64,000 nucleotides of DNA, from positions 62,001 to 126,000 of the forward strand of contig CANLZY010000005.1 in the NCBI GenBank assembly GCA_947495685.1, written 5' to 3'. The notes below the pieces were generated by a model that worked only from the letters and a program-made list of their open reading frames with translations, did no database searches and was not told the origin of the DNA. This document shows, piece after piece, positions 54,540 through 63,599 of this stretch. This stretch comes from an uncultured Tropicimonas sp. (lineage in GTDB: Bacteria; Pseudomonadota; Alphaproteobacteria; Rhodobacterales; Rhodobacteraceae). Position numbers and translations under genes: made by a program. How positions within the stretch are numbered: position 1 is the stretch's first letter; each line of letters begins with the position of its first letter.

Positions 54540-55325
54540 TCAGTGGCCGATGGCGGAGAGGAAGTCGGTCAGCCGGGTTGCGTAGGCATCGGGTTTCTCG
54601 ACGCAGGGGATGTGGCCCGCGCCGCGGATCAGGCAGAACTCCGACCCCCTGATCAGATCGGCGGTTTCGCGCACCAGATCGGGCGGGGTGGAGCCATCCT
54701 CGGAGCCCGCGACGGCCAGCGTCGGCAGGCTGAGGCCCGAGGTGGGGGTGTAGAAATCCGTGCCCGCGATGGCGTGGCAGGTGCCGATGTAGCCCTCGAT
54801 CGGGCAGCGGATCACCATGTTGCGCCACAGGGCGAGGTCGGGCGTGGCGCGGAAGGCGGCGGTGAACCACTTTTCCATGATGCCATCGGCCAGCGCCTCC
54901 AGGCCGTCGGCCTTGACGGTGGCGATGCGGTCCTCCCAGGTGCCCTTTGTGCCGATCTTGGCGGCGGTGTTGGACAGCACCATCGCCCGCACCAGGTCGA
55001 GCCGTTTCACGGCCAGCCCCTGGGCGACCATGCCGCCGACCGACAGGCCGACAAAGGCGGCATCGCGGACCTGAAGGTGATCGAGCAGCCGTTCGGCGTC
55101 GCGCACCAGCGCGCCCATCGCATAGGGCGCGGGCGGACAATCCGACAGCCCGTGACCGCGCATGTCGTAGCGGATGATGCGATAGCGGGCGGGCAGGCGG
55201 GCGACGACCTGGTCCCAGATCCGCAGGTCGGTGCCCAGCGAGTTGGCAAAGACGACCGGCGGGCCATCGGGGGCGCCGTCCTCGCGCCAGTGCAGGGCGA
55301 TATCGCCAAGATCTGCCATGTGCAT
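54540..55325 (-). CDS. pcaD: 3-oxoadipate enol-lactonase (PcaD)-like hydrolase
   Basis: A 261-residue alpha/beta hydrolase from the ATG at 55325, with GGAGGAC upstream. The nucleophile Ser is in FVGLSVGGMVAQGLA, the His in GAGHIPCVEKPDAYA, and the Asp in AGSEDGST. PcaD features such as FANSLGTDLRIWD and the RYDMRGHGLSD strand are present. PcaD hydrolyses 3-oxoadipate enol-lactone in the beta-ketoadipate route, but no other pca gene is here, so the true substrate may be a different lactone. Confidence 0.82.
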   Translation of the reverse strand: MHMADLGDIALHWREDGAPDGPPVVFANSLGTDLRIWDQVVARLPARYRIIRYDMRGHGLSDCPPAPYAMGALVRDAERLLDHLQVRDAAFVGLSVGGMVAQGLAVKRLDLVRAMVLSNTAAKIGTKGTWEDRIATVKADGLEALADGIMEKWFTAAFRATPDLALWRNMVIRCPIEGYIGTCHAIAGTDFYTPTSGLSLPTLAVAGSEDGSTPPDLVRETADLIRGSEFCLIRGAGHIPCVEKPDAYATRLTDFLSAIGH

Positions 55326-55395
55326 GTCGGTGTCCTCCGGTTGGGGTCTGGGCGCTTGGGTAGCGCGCGGGGGCGTGTGGGGGAAGCCCGGATCG

Positions 55396-56364
55396 TCAGC
55401 CGGGCAGGGTGTCGAGCGCCTGTCGGAAGACCGCCGGATCGACGTTGCCCCCCGAGGCGATGGCGATCACCGGGCCGTCGGCCAGCGCATCGGCGTGGAA
55501 CAGCGCCGCCGCCAGCGCCACGGCGCCACCGGGTTCCAGCACGATCTTGAGCCGCAGGAAGGCCAGCGCCATGGCCCGCAGCGCCTCGTCGTCGGACACC
55601 AGAAGCCCCGGTCCGCACAGCCGTTTCAGGATCGGGAAGGTCAGGTTTCCGGGGCAGGGCGTGACAATGGCGTCGCAGATCGAGCCGCCCATGCGCGCGT
55701 TGCGGCAAATCTGCCCGGTGGCGAGCGAGCGGGCGACATCGTCAAAGCCGACCGGCTCCACCGGGCGCACGGTCATTCCTGGTGCGCGGGCCTCCAGCGC
55801 CAGCGCGACCCCGGCGGTCAGCCCACCGCCGCCGCAGCAGGTCAGAACGGTTGCGGTGTCGATGCCGGCCTCGGCGGCCTGGGCGGCGATTTCGAGCCCA
55901 CAGGTGCCCTGACCGGCGATGACCATCTCGTTGTCGAAGGGTTTGATCAACACCAGGCCGCGGTCCTCGGCGAGCCGTGCGCCAAGGACGTCGCGGTCTT
56001 CGGTCATCCTGTCGTAGGTCACGACCTCGGCGCCAAGCGCGCGGGTGTTGGCGAGCTTGAGCGCGGGCGCGTCGGCGGGCATGACGATGACGGCCGGAAA
56101 GCCCCGCAGGCCTGCCGCCATGGCGATACCCTGCGCGTGGTTGCCGGAGGAATAGGCGAGCACGCCGGAGGTGTCGGCGGGCAGGGCCGAGACGGCGGAC
56201 CAGGCACCGCGAAACTTGAAGCTGCCGGCGCGTTGCAGGCATTCGGCCTTGACCAGCACCTGCCGCCCGGCGAGGTCGTCGAGAAACGGCGAGGACAGCA
56301 TCGGCGTGACCCGGGCCTGTCCCTGCAAGCGGCCTGCGGCGGCCTCGATATCGGAAATGTTCAC
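55396..56364 (-). CDS. Threonine/serine dehydratase (PLP fold type II)
   Basis: A 322-residue PLP enzyme. The Schiff-base Lys is in AGSFKFRG (about residue 50), the phosphate-contact loop is SSGNHAQ, and the Gly-rich loop is CGGGGLTAG. There is no C-terminal ACT or regulatory domain, so it is a catabolic or stereoselective dehydratase rather than biosynthetic IlvA. Possible substrates are threonine, serine or 3-hydroxyaspartate. It overlaps the upstream hydrolase stop by 4 bases. Confidence 0.85.
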   Translation of the reverse strand: MNISDIEAAAGRLQGQARVTPMLSSPFLDDLAGRQVLVKAECLQRAGSFKFRGAWSAVSALPADTSGVLAYSSGNHAQGIAMAAGLRGFPAVIVMPADAPALKLANTRALGAEVVTYDRMTEDRDVLGARLAEDRGLVLIKPFDNEMVIAGQGTCGLEIAAQAAEAGIDTATVLTCCGGGGLTAGVALALEARAPGMTVRPVEPVGFDDVARSLATGQICRNARMGGSICDAIVTPCPGNLTFPILKRLCGPGLLVSDDEALRAMALAFLRLKIVLEPGGAVALAAALFHADALADGPVIAIASGGNVDPAVFRQALDTLPG

Positions 56365-57197
56365 GCGACGGCCTCCAGGTACGCCGAGATGACGGCCAGA
56401 GAGTCCGGCTCGTCGAGGAAGGGAACGTGGGCGCGATCCGGAACCTTGCCCAGGATCATGTCGGGGCGGCGGCGCTGCATCTCGGCCACGGTGTCGGCGT
56501 TCAGCAGGGTCGAATTCTCGCCCCAGATCAGGCCCAGCGGAAACGGCGCGAGGGCGTCGAACAGCGGCCAGATCTCGGGCAGGGCGCCATCGGTGGCCTG
56601 ATCGAGAAGCGCCTGTCGCAGTTGCGGATCATAGCGGTTTGCCAGCCCGTCGGGCGTTTCGTCCCAGAGCGCGCGGGCATGGGCCAGCCAGGTGTCGCGC
56701 GCAACGTTGGCGAACCCGGGGGCCATGGCATGGGGCAGGCGGTCGGCGGCCTCGGCGTGGGTCTTGTAGGAGGGCTGGTGGCCGATATAGCCCATGATGT
56801 CGGACAGGCCGCGGGTGTCTATCACCGGGCCGATGTCGTTCAGGATCACGCCGTGCAGGCGGTCGGGCAGCCCGAAGGCGATCTGCATCGCGATCAGCCC
56901 GCCGCGCGACGTGCCAAGGATCGACACCTTGTCCAGCCCGAGGTGCTCCATCAGCGCCAGCATGTCCTGGCCCTCGCGGATCAGGTTGTAGTTGCCGTGA
57001 TCGGGGTCGAAGGCGGACTGGCCGCGACCGCGCGTGTCGAGCCGGATCACCCGGGCGCGGTCGGCGAAGTGGTCCACGACGGGGTCGAAATCGGCCATGT
57101 TGCGGGTCAGCCCGGCCATGCAGAGCAGCGGGTGGCCGCTGCCGCGATCGTCATAGGCGAGGCGCAGGCCATCGTCGGCGGTAAAGAATTGGGTCAT
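56361..57197 (-). CDS. Alpha/beta hydrolase
   Basis: A 278-residue alpha/beta hydrolase. The nucleophile Ser is in ILGTSRGGLIAM, the early strand is LLCMAGLTRN, and the His is in RAHVPFLDEPD. RGRGQS marks the usual loop. Its role may be hydrolysis of an ester or C-C bond. It overlaps the HAD gene stop by 4 bases (57194-57197) and the dehydratase start by 4 bases. Confidence 0.82.
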   Translation of the reverse strand: MTQFFTADDGLRLAYDDRGSGHPLLCMAGLTRNMADFDPVVDHFADRARVIRLDTRGRGQSAFDPDHGNYNLIREGQDMLALMEHLGLDKVSILGTSRGGLIAMQIAFGLPDRLHGVILNDIGPVIDTRGLSDIMGYIGHQPSYKTHAEAADRLPHAMAPGFANVARDTWLAHARALWDETPDGLANRYDPQLRQALLDQATDGALPEIWPLFDALAPFPLGLIWGENSTLLNADTVAEMQRRRPDMILGKVPDRAHVPFLDEPDSLAVISAYLEAVA

Positions 57198-57883
57198 GCG
57201 GTCAGGGCGAGCTCCGGCAGGGTCGACAGGTCGGTCAGGGTGTGGGTCGGGGCCCAGGGCAGGCGGTCGACGGGCAGGCCGGACCGGTTGACCCAGACGG
57301 TCGTGAAGCCAAAGCCGGTGGCGCCGGCGGCGTCCCAGCCGTTGGACGAGACGAACAGCACCTCGGAGGGATCGCAGGCGAACTTGTCACAGACCATGGC
57401 GTAGACCCGCGCGTCGGGCTTGAAGACGCCGACATCCTCGACGCTGAGCACCGCATCGAGCGCGTCGCCGATCGCGGCGGAGGAGACCGCCGACAGCAGC
57501 ATGTCGGGCGAGCCGTTCGACAGGATGGCAGTGGGCAGGCCGTGCTGTTTCAGGGTGCGCAGCATCGCGGCGACCTCGGGAAAGGCGTCAAGCTCGCGGT
57601 AGAGTGCCAGCAGCCGCGCGCGCAGGGCGGTGTTGTCGGCCAGGCCCTGCAGTTCGAGGGCGTAGTCCAGCGCCTCGGTCGTGACCTGCCAGAAATCGGC
57701 ATGGGCACCGGTGATCGCGCGCAACCAGGTGTATTGCAGCTGCTTGTCGCGCCACAGGACGGCCAGGTCCTGCCAGTGGGCGGCGAGCGCGGCGCCGCCG
57801 GGTTCCTGGGCGGCGCGCCGGGCGGCGGCGGCGACATCGAACAATGTTCCGTAGGCGTCAAAGACGGCAACCTTGGGTGTCAT
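57194..57883 (-). CDS. Haloacid dehalogenase, type II
   Basis: A 229-residue HAD enzyme. The nucleophile Asp9 is in VAVFDAYGTLFD, motif II is ILSNGSPDML, the Lys is in VFKPDARVY, and the Asn/Asp of motif III lie in VSSNGWDAAGATG. This matches L-2-haloacid dehalogenases (2-haloacid to 2-hydroxyacid). It is the first gene of a six-gene minus-strand operon and overlaps the hydrolase. Confidence 0.9.
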   Translation of the reverse strand: MTPKVAVFDAYGTLFDVAAAARRAAQEPGGAALAAHWQDLAVLWRDKQLQYTWLRAITGAHADFWQVTTEALDYALELQGLADNTALRARLLALYRELDAFPEVAAMLRTLKQHGLPTAILSNGSPDMLLSAVSSAAIGDALDAVLSVEDVGVFKPDARVYAMVCDKFACDPSEVLFVSSNGWDAAGATGFGFTTVWVNRSGLPVDRLPWAPTHTLTDLSTLPELALTA

Positions 57884-58026
57884 GGGCTCCTCCTGCGGGG
57901 GGAGACTGGCACAGTGGCAGGGCTATTGGAATGCGGGAAATCCGGTAGAGGCGGCGTTAGGCGCCGGGGCGCAACGGTGCTAGGATGAGAGCGGCGCGAA
58001 CCAACCCGAATGTCTGGGAGGGAATG

Positions 58027-58500
58027 ATGAGTCTCAATCACGGAGCTGTCTGGTGGAGCGAGTTGATGACCCGCGATGTGCCGGGCGCGCTCGACTATTA
58101 CCGAAGCGTCTGCGGCTGGTCGATCGATACGGTGCAGATGGAGGATGGCAGCGACTACCACGTGGCTGTCGCGCATGGAAAACCGGCGACGGGGATCATG
58201 GACATGACCGGCCTGCCGGGGATGGACAAGGTGCCGCCGCATTGGTTCACCTACCTGGCGGTGGATGACACGGACGTTGTCGTGGAACAGACGCTGGCCG
58301 CCGGTGGCACCATCCTGCGCCCGCCGTTCGACGTGGCCGAGGTGGGGCGGATTGTCATGGTCACCGACCCGACCGGCGCCGCCGTGGGGTTCATGACACC
58401 GGTGTTTCCGGGGGATGCGCTGGTGGAGGCGGATGCCGCCGCGGGCCCTCCGCCAATGGGCGATGACGACGATCTGGACGACGACAATTTCCCGGTTTGA
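58027..58500 (+). CDS. VOC family (glyoxalase-like) protein
   Basis: A 157-residue protein from MSLNHGAVWWSELMTRDVPG, with GGAGGGA upstream; an ATG three bases earlier is a close alternative. One glyoxalase module: His of SLNHGAVWW, Tyr-rich ALDYYRSVCGW, and a later VMVTDPTGAAVGFM. It ends in an acidic tail (DDDDLDDDNFPV). Similar to CFP32-like proteins; no substrate known. Confidence 0.75.
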   Translation: MSLNHGAVWWSELMTRDVPGALDYYRSVCGWSIDTVQMEDGSDYHVAVAHGKPATGIMDMTGLPGMDKVPPHWFTYLAVDDTDVVVEQTLAAGGTILRPPFDVAEVGRIVMVTDPTGAAVGFMTPVFPGDALVEADAAAGPPPMGDDDDLDDDNFPV

Positions 58501-58505
58501 GCAGA

Positions 58506-58523
58506 CGCGCCGTGTTTGGCGCG
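58506..58523. terminator. Small hairpin between convergent genes
   Basis: A 6-bp stem (CGCGCC/GGCGCG) with loop GTGTTT, 5 bases after the VOC stop. It could serve both converging transcripts, but it is weak. Confidence 0.35.
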
Positions 58524-58549
58524 CCTGACACACTACAACCGTCGCAGCC

Positions 58550-59338
58550 TCAGAGGTTCTCGGGCTGCGGCATGCCCAGGACGTGGTAGCCGCCATCGAC
58601 ATGGATGATCTCGCCGCTGGTGCAATTGCCCGCGTCCGAGGCGAGGTAGACCGCCGTGCCGCCGACGGCGGACAGGGTGGCGTTGGCGCGCATCGGGGCG
58701 TTGGCGTCGGTGTGGCGGAAGGTGGCCCGTGCGCCGCTGATCGCCGCGCCGGCCAGGGTCTTCATCGGGCCGGGCGAGATCGCGTTGACCCGGATGCCGT
58801 CCGGGCCGAGATCGTTGGCCAGGTAACGCACCGTCGATTCCAGCGCTGCCTTGGCGACGCCCATGACGTTGTAATACGGCGTCACGCGGTTGGAGCCCTG
58901 GTAGGTGAGGGTCAGCAGCGTGCCGCCCTCGGACATCAGCGGCGCGGCGCGGCGGGCCACGTCGATCAGCGAATAGCAGGAGATCGTCAGCGAGTTGCGG
59001 AAGTTGTCGCGGCTGGTGTTGATGAAGCGGCCGCCAAGCTCGGTCTTGTCCGAGAAGGCGATGGCATGCACCACGAAATCGAGCTTGCCCCACTGCTGCT
59101 TGAGCAGCGCGAAGGCCCGGTCGAGCGACGCGTCGTCGGTGACATCGACATCGATCAGCAGATCAGAGCCCAGTGACGCCGCCAGCGGCTCCACCCGTTT
59201 GCCGAAGGCATCGCCCTGATAGGAAAATGCCAGTTCCGCGCCCTCTTCGGCCATCGCCTTGGCAATGCCCCAGGCGATGGAACGTTCGTTGGCCACGCCC
59301 ATGATGAGGCCGCGCTTGCCCTTGAGAAGATTCGCCAT
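58550..59338 (-). CDS. fabI: Enoyl-ACP reductase FabI
   Basis: A 262-residue SDR. FabI features: GLIMGVANERSIAWGIA, the catalytic Tyr/Lys of TPYYNVMGVAKAALE and the LGMPQPENL tail. It reduces enoyl-ACP with NADH in each elongation cycle. Its ATG follows the fabB stop immediately (TGAATG), so it is the last gene of the fabA-fabB-fabI operon. Confidence 0.95.
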   Translation of the reverse strand: MANLLKGKRGLIMGVANERSIAWGIAKAMAEEGAELAFSYQGDAFGKRVEPLAASLGSDLLIDVDVTDDASLDRAFALLKQQWGKLDFVVHAIAFSDKTELGGRFINTSRDNFRNSLTISCYSLIDVARRAAPLMSEGGTLLTLTYQGSNRVTPYYNVMGVAKAALESTVRYLANDLGPDGIRVNAISPGPMKTLAGAAISGARATFRHTDANAPMRANATLSAVGGTAVYLASDAGNCTSGEIIHVDGGYHVLGMPQPENL

Positions 59339-60574
59339 TCAGTCCTGCCCGTTATACTTGGACAACAGCATCGAGCCGTTGGTGCCTCCAAAGCCGAAGC
59401 TGTTGGTCATCACCGTGTCCAGGCCTGCGTTTTCGACCAGGGTGGTCGCGATCTCGTCCGGGTTCAGGGCCGGGTCGAGCGTGGTCACGTTGATCGAGGG
59501 GGCGATGAAATCGTCTTGCAGCATCAGCAGGCTGAACACGGCCTCCATCGCGCCGGCGGCGCCCTGGGCGTGGCCGGTCATCGACTTGGTCGAGGAGACG
59601 GGAGGCGTGGAGCCTTCGCCAAAGACCCGGCGCACGGCCTCTATCTCGCCGACATCGCCGACCGGGGTCGAGGTGCCATGCGCGTTGATATAGCCGACCT
59701 TGCGGCCCTCGGGCAGCGTTTGCAGCGCCAGCCGCATGGCGCGTTCGCCACCCTCGCCGGACGGGGCCACCATGTCGTGACCGTCGGAGGTTGCGGCAAA
59801 GCCGGTGACCTCGGCATAGATCCTGGCGCCACGGGCCAGCGCGTGGTCGAGCTCTTCCAGAACGACGATGCCGCCGCCGCCGCCGATGACAAAGCCGTCG
59901 CGGGTTTCGTCAAAGGCCCGCGATGCGGTGGTGGGGGTGTCGTTGTACTTGGACGACATCGCGCCCATCGCGTCGAACAGGCAGGACAGGGTCCAGTCGA
60001 GTTCTTCGCCGCCGCCGGCGAACATCACGTCCTGCTTGCCCATCATGATCTGTTCGGAGGCGCTGCCGATGCAGTGCAGCGAGGTCGAGCAGGCCGAGGT
60101 GATGGAATAGTTGATGCCCTTGATCTTGAACGCCGTCGCGAGGTTGGCCGAGATCGTCGAGGACATGCATTTTGGCACCGCGAAGGGGCCGATCCGCTTG
60201 GTCGCGCCGGTTTTCAGCACCGTCTGGTGGGCGGCCAGCATGGCCGAGGTCGACGGTCCGCCGGAGCCTGCGATCAGGCCGGTGCGTTCGTTGACGATAT
60301 CGCTTTCCTGCAGGCCGGAATCGGCAATGGCCTGGGACATGGCGATATGGGCGTAGGCCGCGCCGGGGCCCATGAAGCGCAGGGTGCGCTTGTCGACAAG
60401 CTCGGCCGGCTTGATCTTGAGCTGACCGGACACCTGGCTGCGAAAGCCGTGTTCGGCCATCGTTTCGTCAAAGGCGATACCGGAGGTGCCGGCCTTGAGG
60501 TTGGCGGTGACTTCATCTGCGGAATTGCCGATCGGGGACACGATGCCCAGACCGGTGACGACAACGCGACGCAT
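59339..60574 (-). CDS. fabB: Beta-ketoacyl-ACP synthase I FabB
   Basis: A 411-residue thiolase-fold enzyme. The catalytic Cys is in SACSTSLHC, and the His residues are in [11 protein letters not shown] and TGHAQGAAG. It elongates acyl-ACPs and, with FabA, commits carbon to unsaturated fatty acids. It sits 31 bases downstream of fabA. Confidence 0.95.
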   Translation of the reverse strand: MRRVVVTGLGIVSPIGNSADEVTANLKAGTSGIAFDETMAEHGFRSQVSGQLKIKPAELVDKRTLRFMGPGAAYAHIAMSQAIADSGLQESDIVNERTGLIAGSGGPSTSAMLAAHQTVLKTGATKRIGPFAVPKCMSSTISANLATAFKIKGINYSITSACSTSLHCIGSASEQIMMGKQDVMFAGGGEELDWTLSCLFDAMGAMSSKYNDTPTTASRAFDETRDGFVIGGGGGIVVLEELDHALARGARIYAEVTGFAATSDGHDMVAPSGEGGERAMRLALQTLPEGRKVGYINAHGTSTPVGDVGEIEAVRRVFGEGSTPPVSSTKSMTGHAQGAAGAMEAVFSLLMLQDDFIAPSINVTTLDPALNPDEIATTLVENAGLDTVMTNSFGFGGTNGSMLLSKYNGQD

Positions 60575-60605
60575 GAGGGATCTCCTTTCCAGAGTCCGGT
60601 GCGGA

Positions 60606-61118
60606 TCAGGATTCGGCTTCGGCCAGACCGACCTTGAGGCCGGTCACATTGTAGATTTCTTCGCCATCGGCGAAAACCTTGCCGTTGGCCACACCCAGCT
60701 TCAGCTTGCGGTCGATGATGCGGGTAAAATCGATCTTGTAGGTGATCATCTTGGTGGTCGGGCGGACCATGCCGGAGAACTTGATCTCGCCAGCGCCCAG
60801 CGCAAAGCCCTGGCCCTTCATGCCGCGCCAGCCCAGGTTGAAGCCGGTCAGCTGCCACAGGCCATCAAGGCCGAGGCATCCGGGCATCACCGGGTTGCCG
60901 GGGAAGTGGCACTCGAAAAACCAAAGGTCGGGGTCGATGTCGAATTCCGCCACGATGTGGCCCTTGCCGAATTCGCCGCCATCGGCCGAGACATCGGTGA
61001 TCCGGTCGGCCATCAGCATCGGCGGCAGCGGCAGCTGTGCATTGCCCGGGCCAAACATCTCTCCGCGGGCACAGGCGAGCAGATCCTCTTTTTCGAAACG
61101 TGTCGGTCTGTCGGTCAT
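60606..61118 (-). CDS. fabA: 3-hydroxydecanoyl-ACP dehydratase/isomerase FabA
   Basis: A 170-residue hot-dog fold enzyme from [15 protein letters not shown], with GGGAGG nine bases upstream. The active-site His and Asp are in [21 protein letters not shown]. It makes the cis double bond in anaerobic-type unsaturated fatty acid synthesis. It starts the operon and is divergent from the Irr-like gene. Confidence 0.95.
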   Translation of the reverse strand: MTDRPTRFEKEDLLACARGEMFGPGNAQLPLPPMLMADRITDVSADGGEFGKGHIVAEFDIDPDLWFFECHFPGNPVMPGCLGLDGLWQLTGFNLGWRGMKGQGFALGAGEIKFSGMVRPTTKMITYKIDFTRIIDRKLKLGVANGKVFADGEEIYNVTGLKVGLAEAES

Positions 61119-61234
61119 TCCGCCCATCCTCCCAGCGCAATTCGTGTGTCTTTGCCGCTCTGTATCATTGCGTGTTCACGCGGCGCAAGGGTCGCAAGGC
61201 GACGCGCGCCCGGGGTTTTGCGACCTGTTTTCAA

Positions 61235-61264
61235 TTGAATTCCAGAAATAATGCCGCATATATG
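61235..61264 (+). promoter_or_regulatory. Putative promoter of the Irr-like gene
   Basis: A -35-like TTGAAT (61235-61240), 18-base spacer and -10-like TATATG (61259-61264), 33 bases before the start. The same AT-rich island (TTTTCAATTGAATTCCAGAAA) lies between the divergent genes and may also hold an iron-regulator site. Confidence 0.4.
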
Positions 61265-61296
61265 GTGGATCAGGCAGGATTAGCGGACGCATCTTA

Positions 61297-61713
61297 ATGA
61301 CCAACCCGGAACTCCAACGCGGCTCGGACTGGCTTGCTCAGGGTGGGCTCAGGCCCACGCGGCAACGGCTGGCGCTGGCGACCCTGCTGGTGGGCGATGG
61401 TCAGAACCGTCATGTGACCGCCGAAAGCCTGTTCGAGGCGTCGCGCCAGTCCAACGAGCGCGTGTCGCTTGCCACGGTCTACAACACGCTGCGGGCCTTT
61501 TGTCAGGCCGGCATCATGCGCGAGATCACGGTGGACGGCACCAAGAGCTATTTCGACACCTGCACCGCCGACCACCCGCATTTCTTCTGGGAAGACAGCC
61601 TGCAACTGACGGACGCCCCGGCGGAGCAACTGGAGATTGCACGGCTGCCCGAGGCGCCGGACGGGGCCGAGGTGGCCAGTGTCGATGTGGTGATCCGCTT
61701 GCGGCGGGTCTGA
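61297..61713 (+). CDS. irr: Fur-family iron response regulator (Irr)
   Basis: A 138-residue Fur-family protein. The winged-helix region holds LRPTRQRLALATLL and SLATVYNTLRAFCQAGI. The metal or heme region has CTADHPHFFWED. The size, the HxH and its place divergent from fabA match the Irr proteins of Rhodobacterales, which sense heme or iron. The start at 61297 leaves a normal N-terminus. Confidence 0.9.
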   Translation: MTNPELQRGSDWLAQGGLRPTRQRLALATLLVGDGQNRHVTAESLFEASRQSNERVSLATVYNTLRAFCQAGIMREITVDGTKSYFDTCTADHPHFFWEDSLQLTDAPAEQLEIARLPEAPDGAEVASVDVVIRLRRV

Positions 61714-61777
61714 GCCGAGGCCGCCCCGCGCAATCGTCCCTCGCCGTCTTGCCGTCGGATGTTTTCACCCGATCCGA

Positions 61778-62317
61778 CTATCTGTCGGTGGCGCAGCGAA
61801 TGGCGCGATCCAGCATCGCCCTGAACCCGTTGGACGGAAACGTCGCGATCAACTTGCCCCGATAGTCATGGACCTGAATATTGCCGGGCTGGCCCGCTAT
61901 GGCTTCGAGGGCCGAATACCCGCCGTTCTTGGCCATGGTTATGTGGTCGATGCAGGCGTCCCAATAGAGCGCATCCTGCAATGTCAGGGTGGAGCCACCG
62001 AAAACGAGGGCCGCGTCGCGTTCGATGCCGCGCCAGTTCCAGGCGGTGGCACAGATCTGTACCACGGCGCTTGAACCACGATCTCCGATGACAACGGCAA
62101 GCTGGGCCTTTTCATTGCCTGTGACCGCCATGCAGAGGTCGTCCGCATAGAGGACCAAACCCTTTTCGAGCCCGATCTCGAGGCCACTCACCATGGCGAC
62201 CCAACTGCCGGACCGCGCCAGTTCCTGTCCGGTCGCGGGACCAATGGCACCAAGAACGATGACAATCGCGGCCAGAAGGCCGGTGCCCGCGCGCAGAATC
62301 CCTGAATGTCGTGACAT
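61778..62317 (-). CDS. Secreted protein of unknown function
   Basis: From MSRHSGILRAG (62317), with GGGGGAAGG upstream, the protein has 179 residues and a signal peptide (cut near residue 31, PATGQ). Two Cys pairs are possible in the mature part (ADDLCMAV, VQICATAW; YWDACID, RAIRCATDR). It contains a Trp-Asn-Trp-Arg motif. I do not recognise a family. Confidence 0.6.
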   Translation of the reverse strand: MSRHSGILRAGTGLLAAIVIVLGAIGPATGQELARSGSWVAMVSGLEIGLEKGLVLYADDLCMAVTGNEKAQLAVVIGDRGSSAVVQICATAWNWRGIERDAALVFGGSTLTLQDALYWDACIDHITMAKNGGYSALEAIAGQPGNIQVHDYRGKLIATFPSNGFRAMLDRAIRCATDR

Positions 62318-62847
62318 TGACCTTCCCCCAAACCTCATGCGGGTGGGGTGGCGCCATCGTCTGGCCCGATTTCGGGAGCCAAGCACCCGCCCCGGGCCCT
62401 GTGCCGACCCGCGTGCAGTGCCATACTGGCAACGCGACAATGATACTTGCTACGGTCGACCGCCGCCATGATCGCGGTCAAGCCGCTTGCCGCCGGGGCG
62501 CGGGATCACGCGGGCGATCTGTTCAAGGCTCTCGGATGAATGCCGTTTTTGTTGCAATCAAAGCCGAATCCGGGATCACTGGGGGGTGTTTGTCGAGTGT
62601 GGCACCGGTTTTTGTGTCTTTGCCGTGGGGGAGTTCGCCTGACCGGGCGACGTAAAGGGACAGTACGGATGCAGGGAGGCCTTGGCACGCCCGCCGATAG
62701 GGCGCGACTGTGTGTCAGACATTCAGAGATCGGTTTGCTGCCAGTCTGGGCACCGGTTGCGAGTGGGCTTGTCCGAGGATCCATGGCGCGCGCGGCGTCC
62801 GGGGCGCAGACCCTGACCTCACCAGATCTCATCAAGGAAGCATCTTC
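62318..62847. other. Intergenic region upstream of a lipoprotein pair
   Basis: About 530 bases without a supported gene. Short frames exist on both strands but are Arg/Gly-rich and lack ribosome sites. The promoter of the lipoprotein pair should lie here, before AAGGAAG near 62834. Confidence 0.5.
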
Positions 62848-63138
62848 ATGAACCGTTTTACACTTCTTCTTGTTCTTCCGCTGGGCCTTGCCGCCTGTGT
62901 CGAGGAAACATCGACAGGCATGTCCAAGACGCCGAACGCGGCAGAACAGGCGTGCCTGCGCGATGTCACCCAGGTCACCAACAACCCCGATGTCGCCCTG
63001 TTGGGGTCGGAGTTCTCGGAGGCCGGCACGTTGGTGCGCGTTGGTGTCGGTGACACCCGGGCCCCGTGGCAGTGCATTGCCTACAGCGACGGCACGACCG
63101 ATGGCATTCAGTCGTTGACCAACGAAGGCACGCTGTGA
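62848..63138 (+). CDS. Small lipoprotein
   Basis: A 96-residue lipoprotein: lipobox LAAC with acylated Cys17, AAGGAAG upstream. The mature chain opens VEETSTGMSKTP and has Cys residues in EQACLRDV and PWQCIAYSDG that could pair. It overlaps the next gene by one base (TGATG), so the two are coupled. Function unknown. Confidence 0.75.
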   Translation: MNRFTLLLVLPLGLAACVEETSTGMSKTPNAAEQACLRDVTQVTNNPDVALLGSEFSEAGTLVRVGVGDTRAPWQCIAYSDGTTDGIQSLTNEGTL

Positions 63139-63557
63139 TGCGGCGGGTGGCGGGCGCCTTGGGCGCGGCATTTCTGGCCAGCCTTGTGGCGACGGTGCCT
63201 GTATCGGCCCAGATGACGGCGGCGGTGCATTTCGACACGGGCAGCAATCAAGCAAACCTCAGTGGAACGGTGACCGGGAACGAGTATTTCGACTATGTTC
63301 TGGGGGCCGCCAAGGGGCAGAGCATGTCGGTGGCGCTGACGGTCGGCGGGACCAACGGCAACGGCACCGCCTATATGAACATCCTGCCGCCGGGCAGCAC
63401 CGGCGAGGCGATCTTCAACGGGTCGATGAGCGCGGACGGGAGCGGCACGGTCACGCTGCCCAAGGACGGTGACTACACGATCCGCGTCTACCTGATGGGC
63501 AATGACCGGGACACCGGCAAGACCGTCGGGTACACCGTCTCGGTCAAGATCCAGTAA
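63138..63557 (+). CDS. Secreted beta-sandwich protein (PPC or lysozyme-inhibitor-like)
   Basis: A 139-residue protein with a signal peptide (residues 1-25, ending PVSAQ). The mature part repeats the pattern HFDTGSNQANLSGTVTGNEYFDYVL... and KDGDYTIRVYLMGNDRD, an immunoglobulin-like beta sandwich of the bacterial pre-peptidase or PliG-lysozyme-inhibitor type. It lacks Cys. It is coupled to the upstream lipoprotein. Confidence 0.6.
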   Translation: MRRVAGALGAAFLASLVATVPVSAQMTAAVHFDTGSNQANLSGTVTGNEYFDYVLGAAKGQSMSVALTVGGTNGNGTAYMNILPPGSTGEAIFNGSMSADGSGTVTLPKDGDYTIRVYLMGNDRDTGKTVGYTVSVKIQ

Positions 63558-63564
63558 CCGGTGC

Positions 63565-63599
63565 CCGGGGCAGTGCAGGTCCTAGAACCACTGCCCCGG
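63565..63599 (+). terminator. Hairpin after the beta-sandwich gene
   Basis: A perfect 11-bp stem (CCGGGGCAGTG with CACTGCCCCGG, 63565-63575 and 63589-63599) and a 13-base loop, 7 bases after the stop. Its right arm overlaps the end of the convergent gene. Confidence 0.5.

Noticed and set aside
54540-55325. A full beta-ketoadipate pathway locus
   Set aside because: Only a PcaD-like gene is present; no pcaB, pcaC, pcaG, pcaH, pcaI or pcaJ.
62540-62851. Plus-strand frame of 103 codons before the lipoprotein
   Set aside because: No ribosome site, random-looking composition and overlap with the lipoprotein start.
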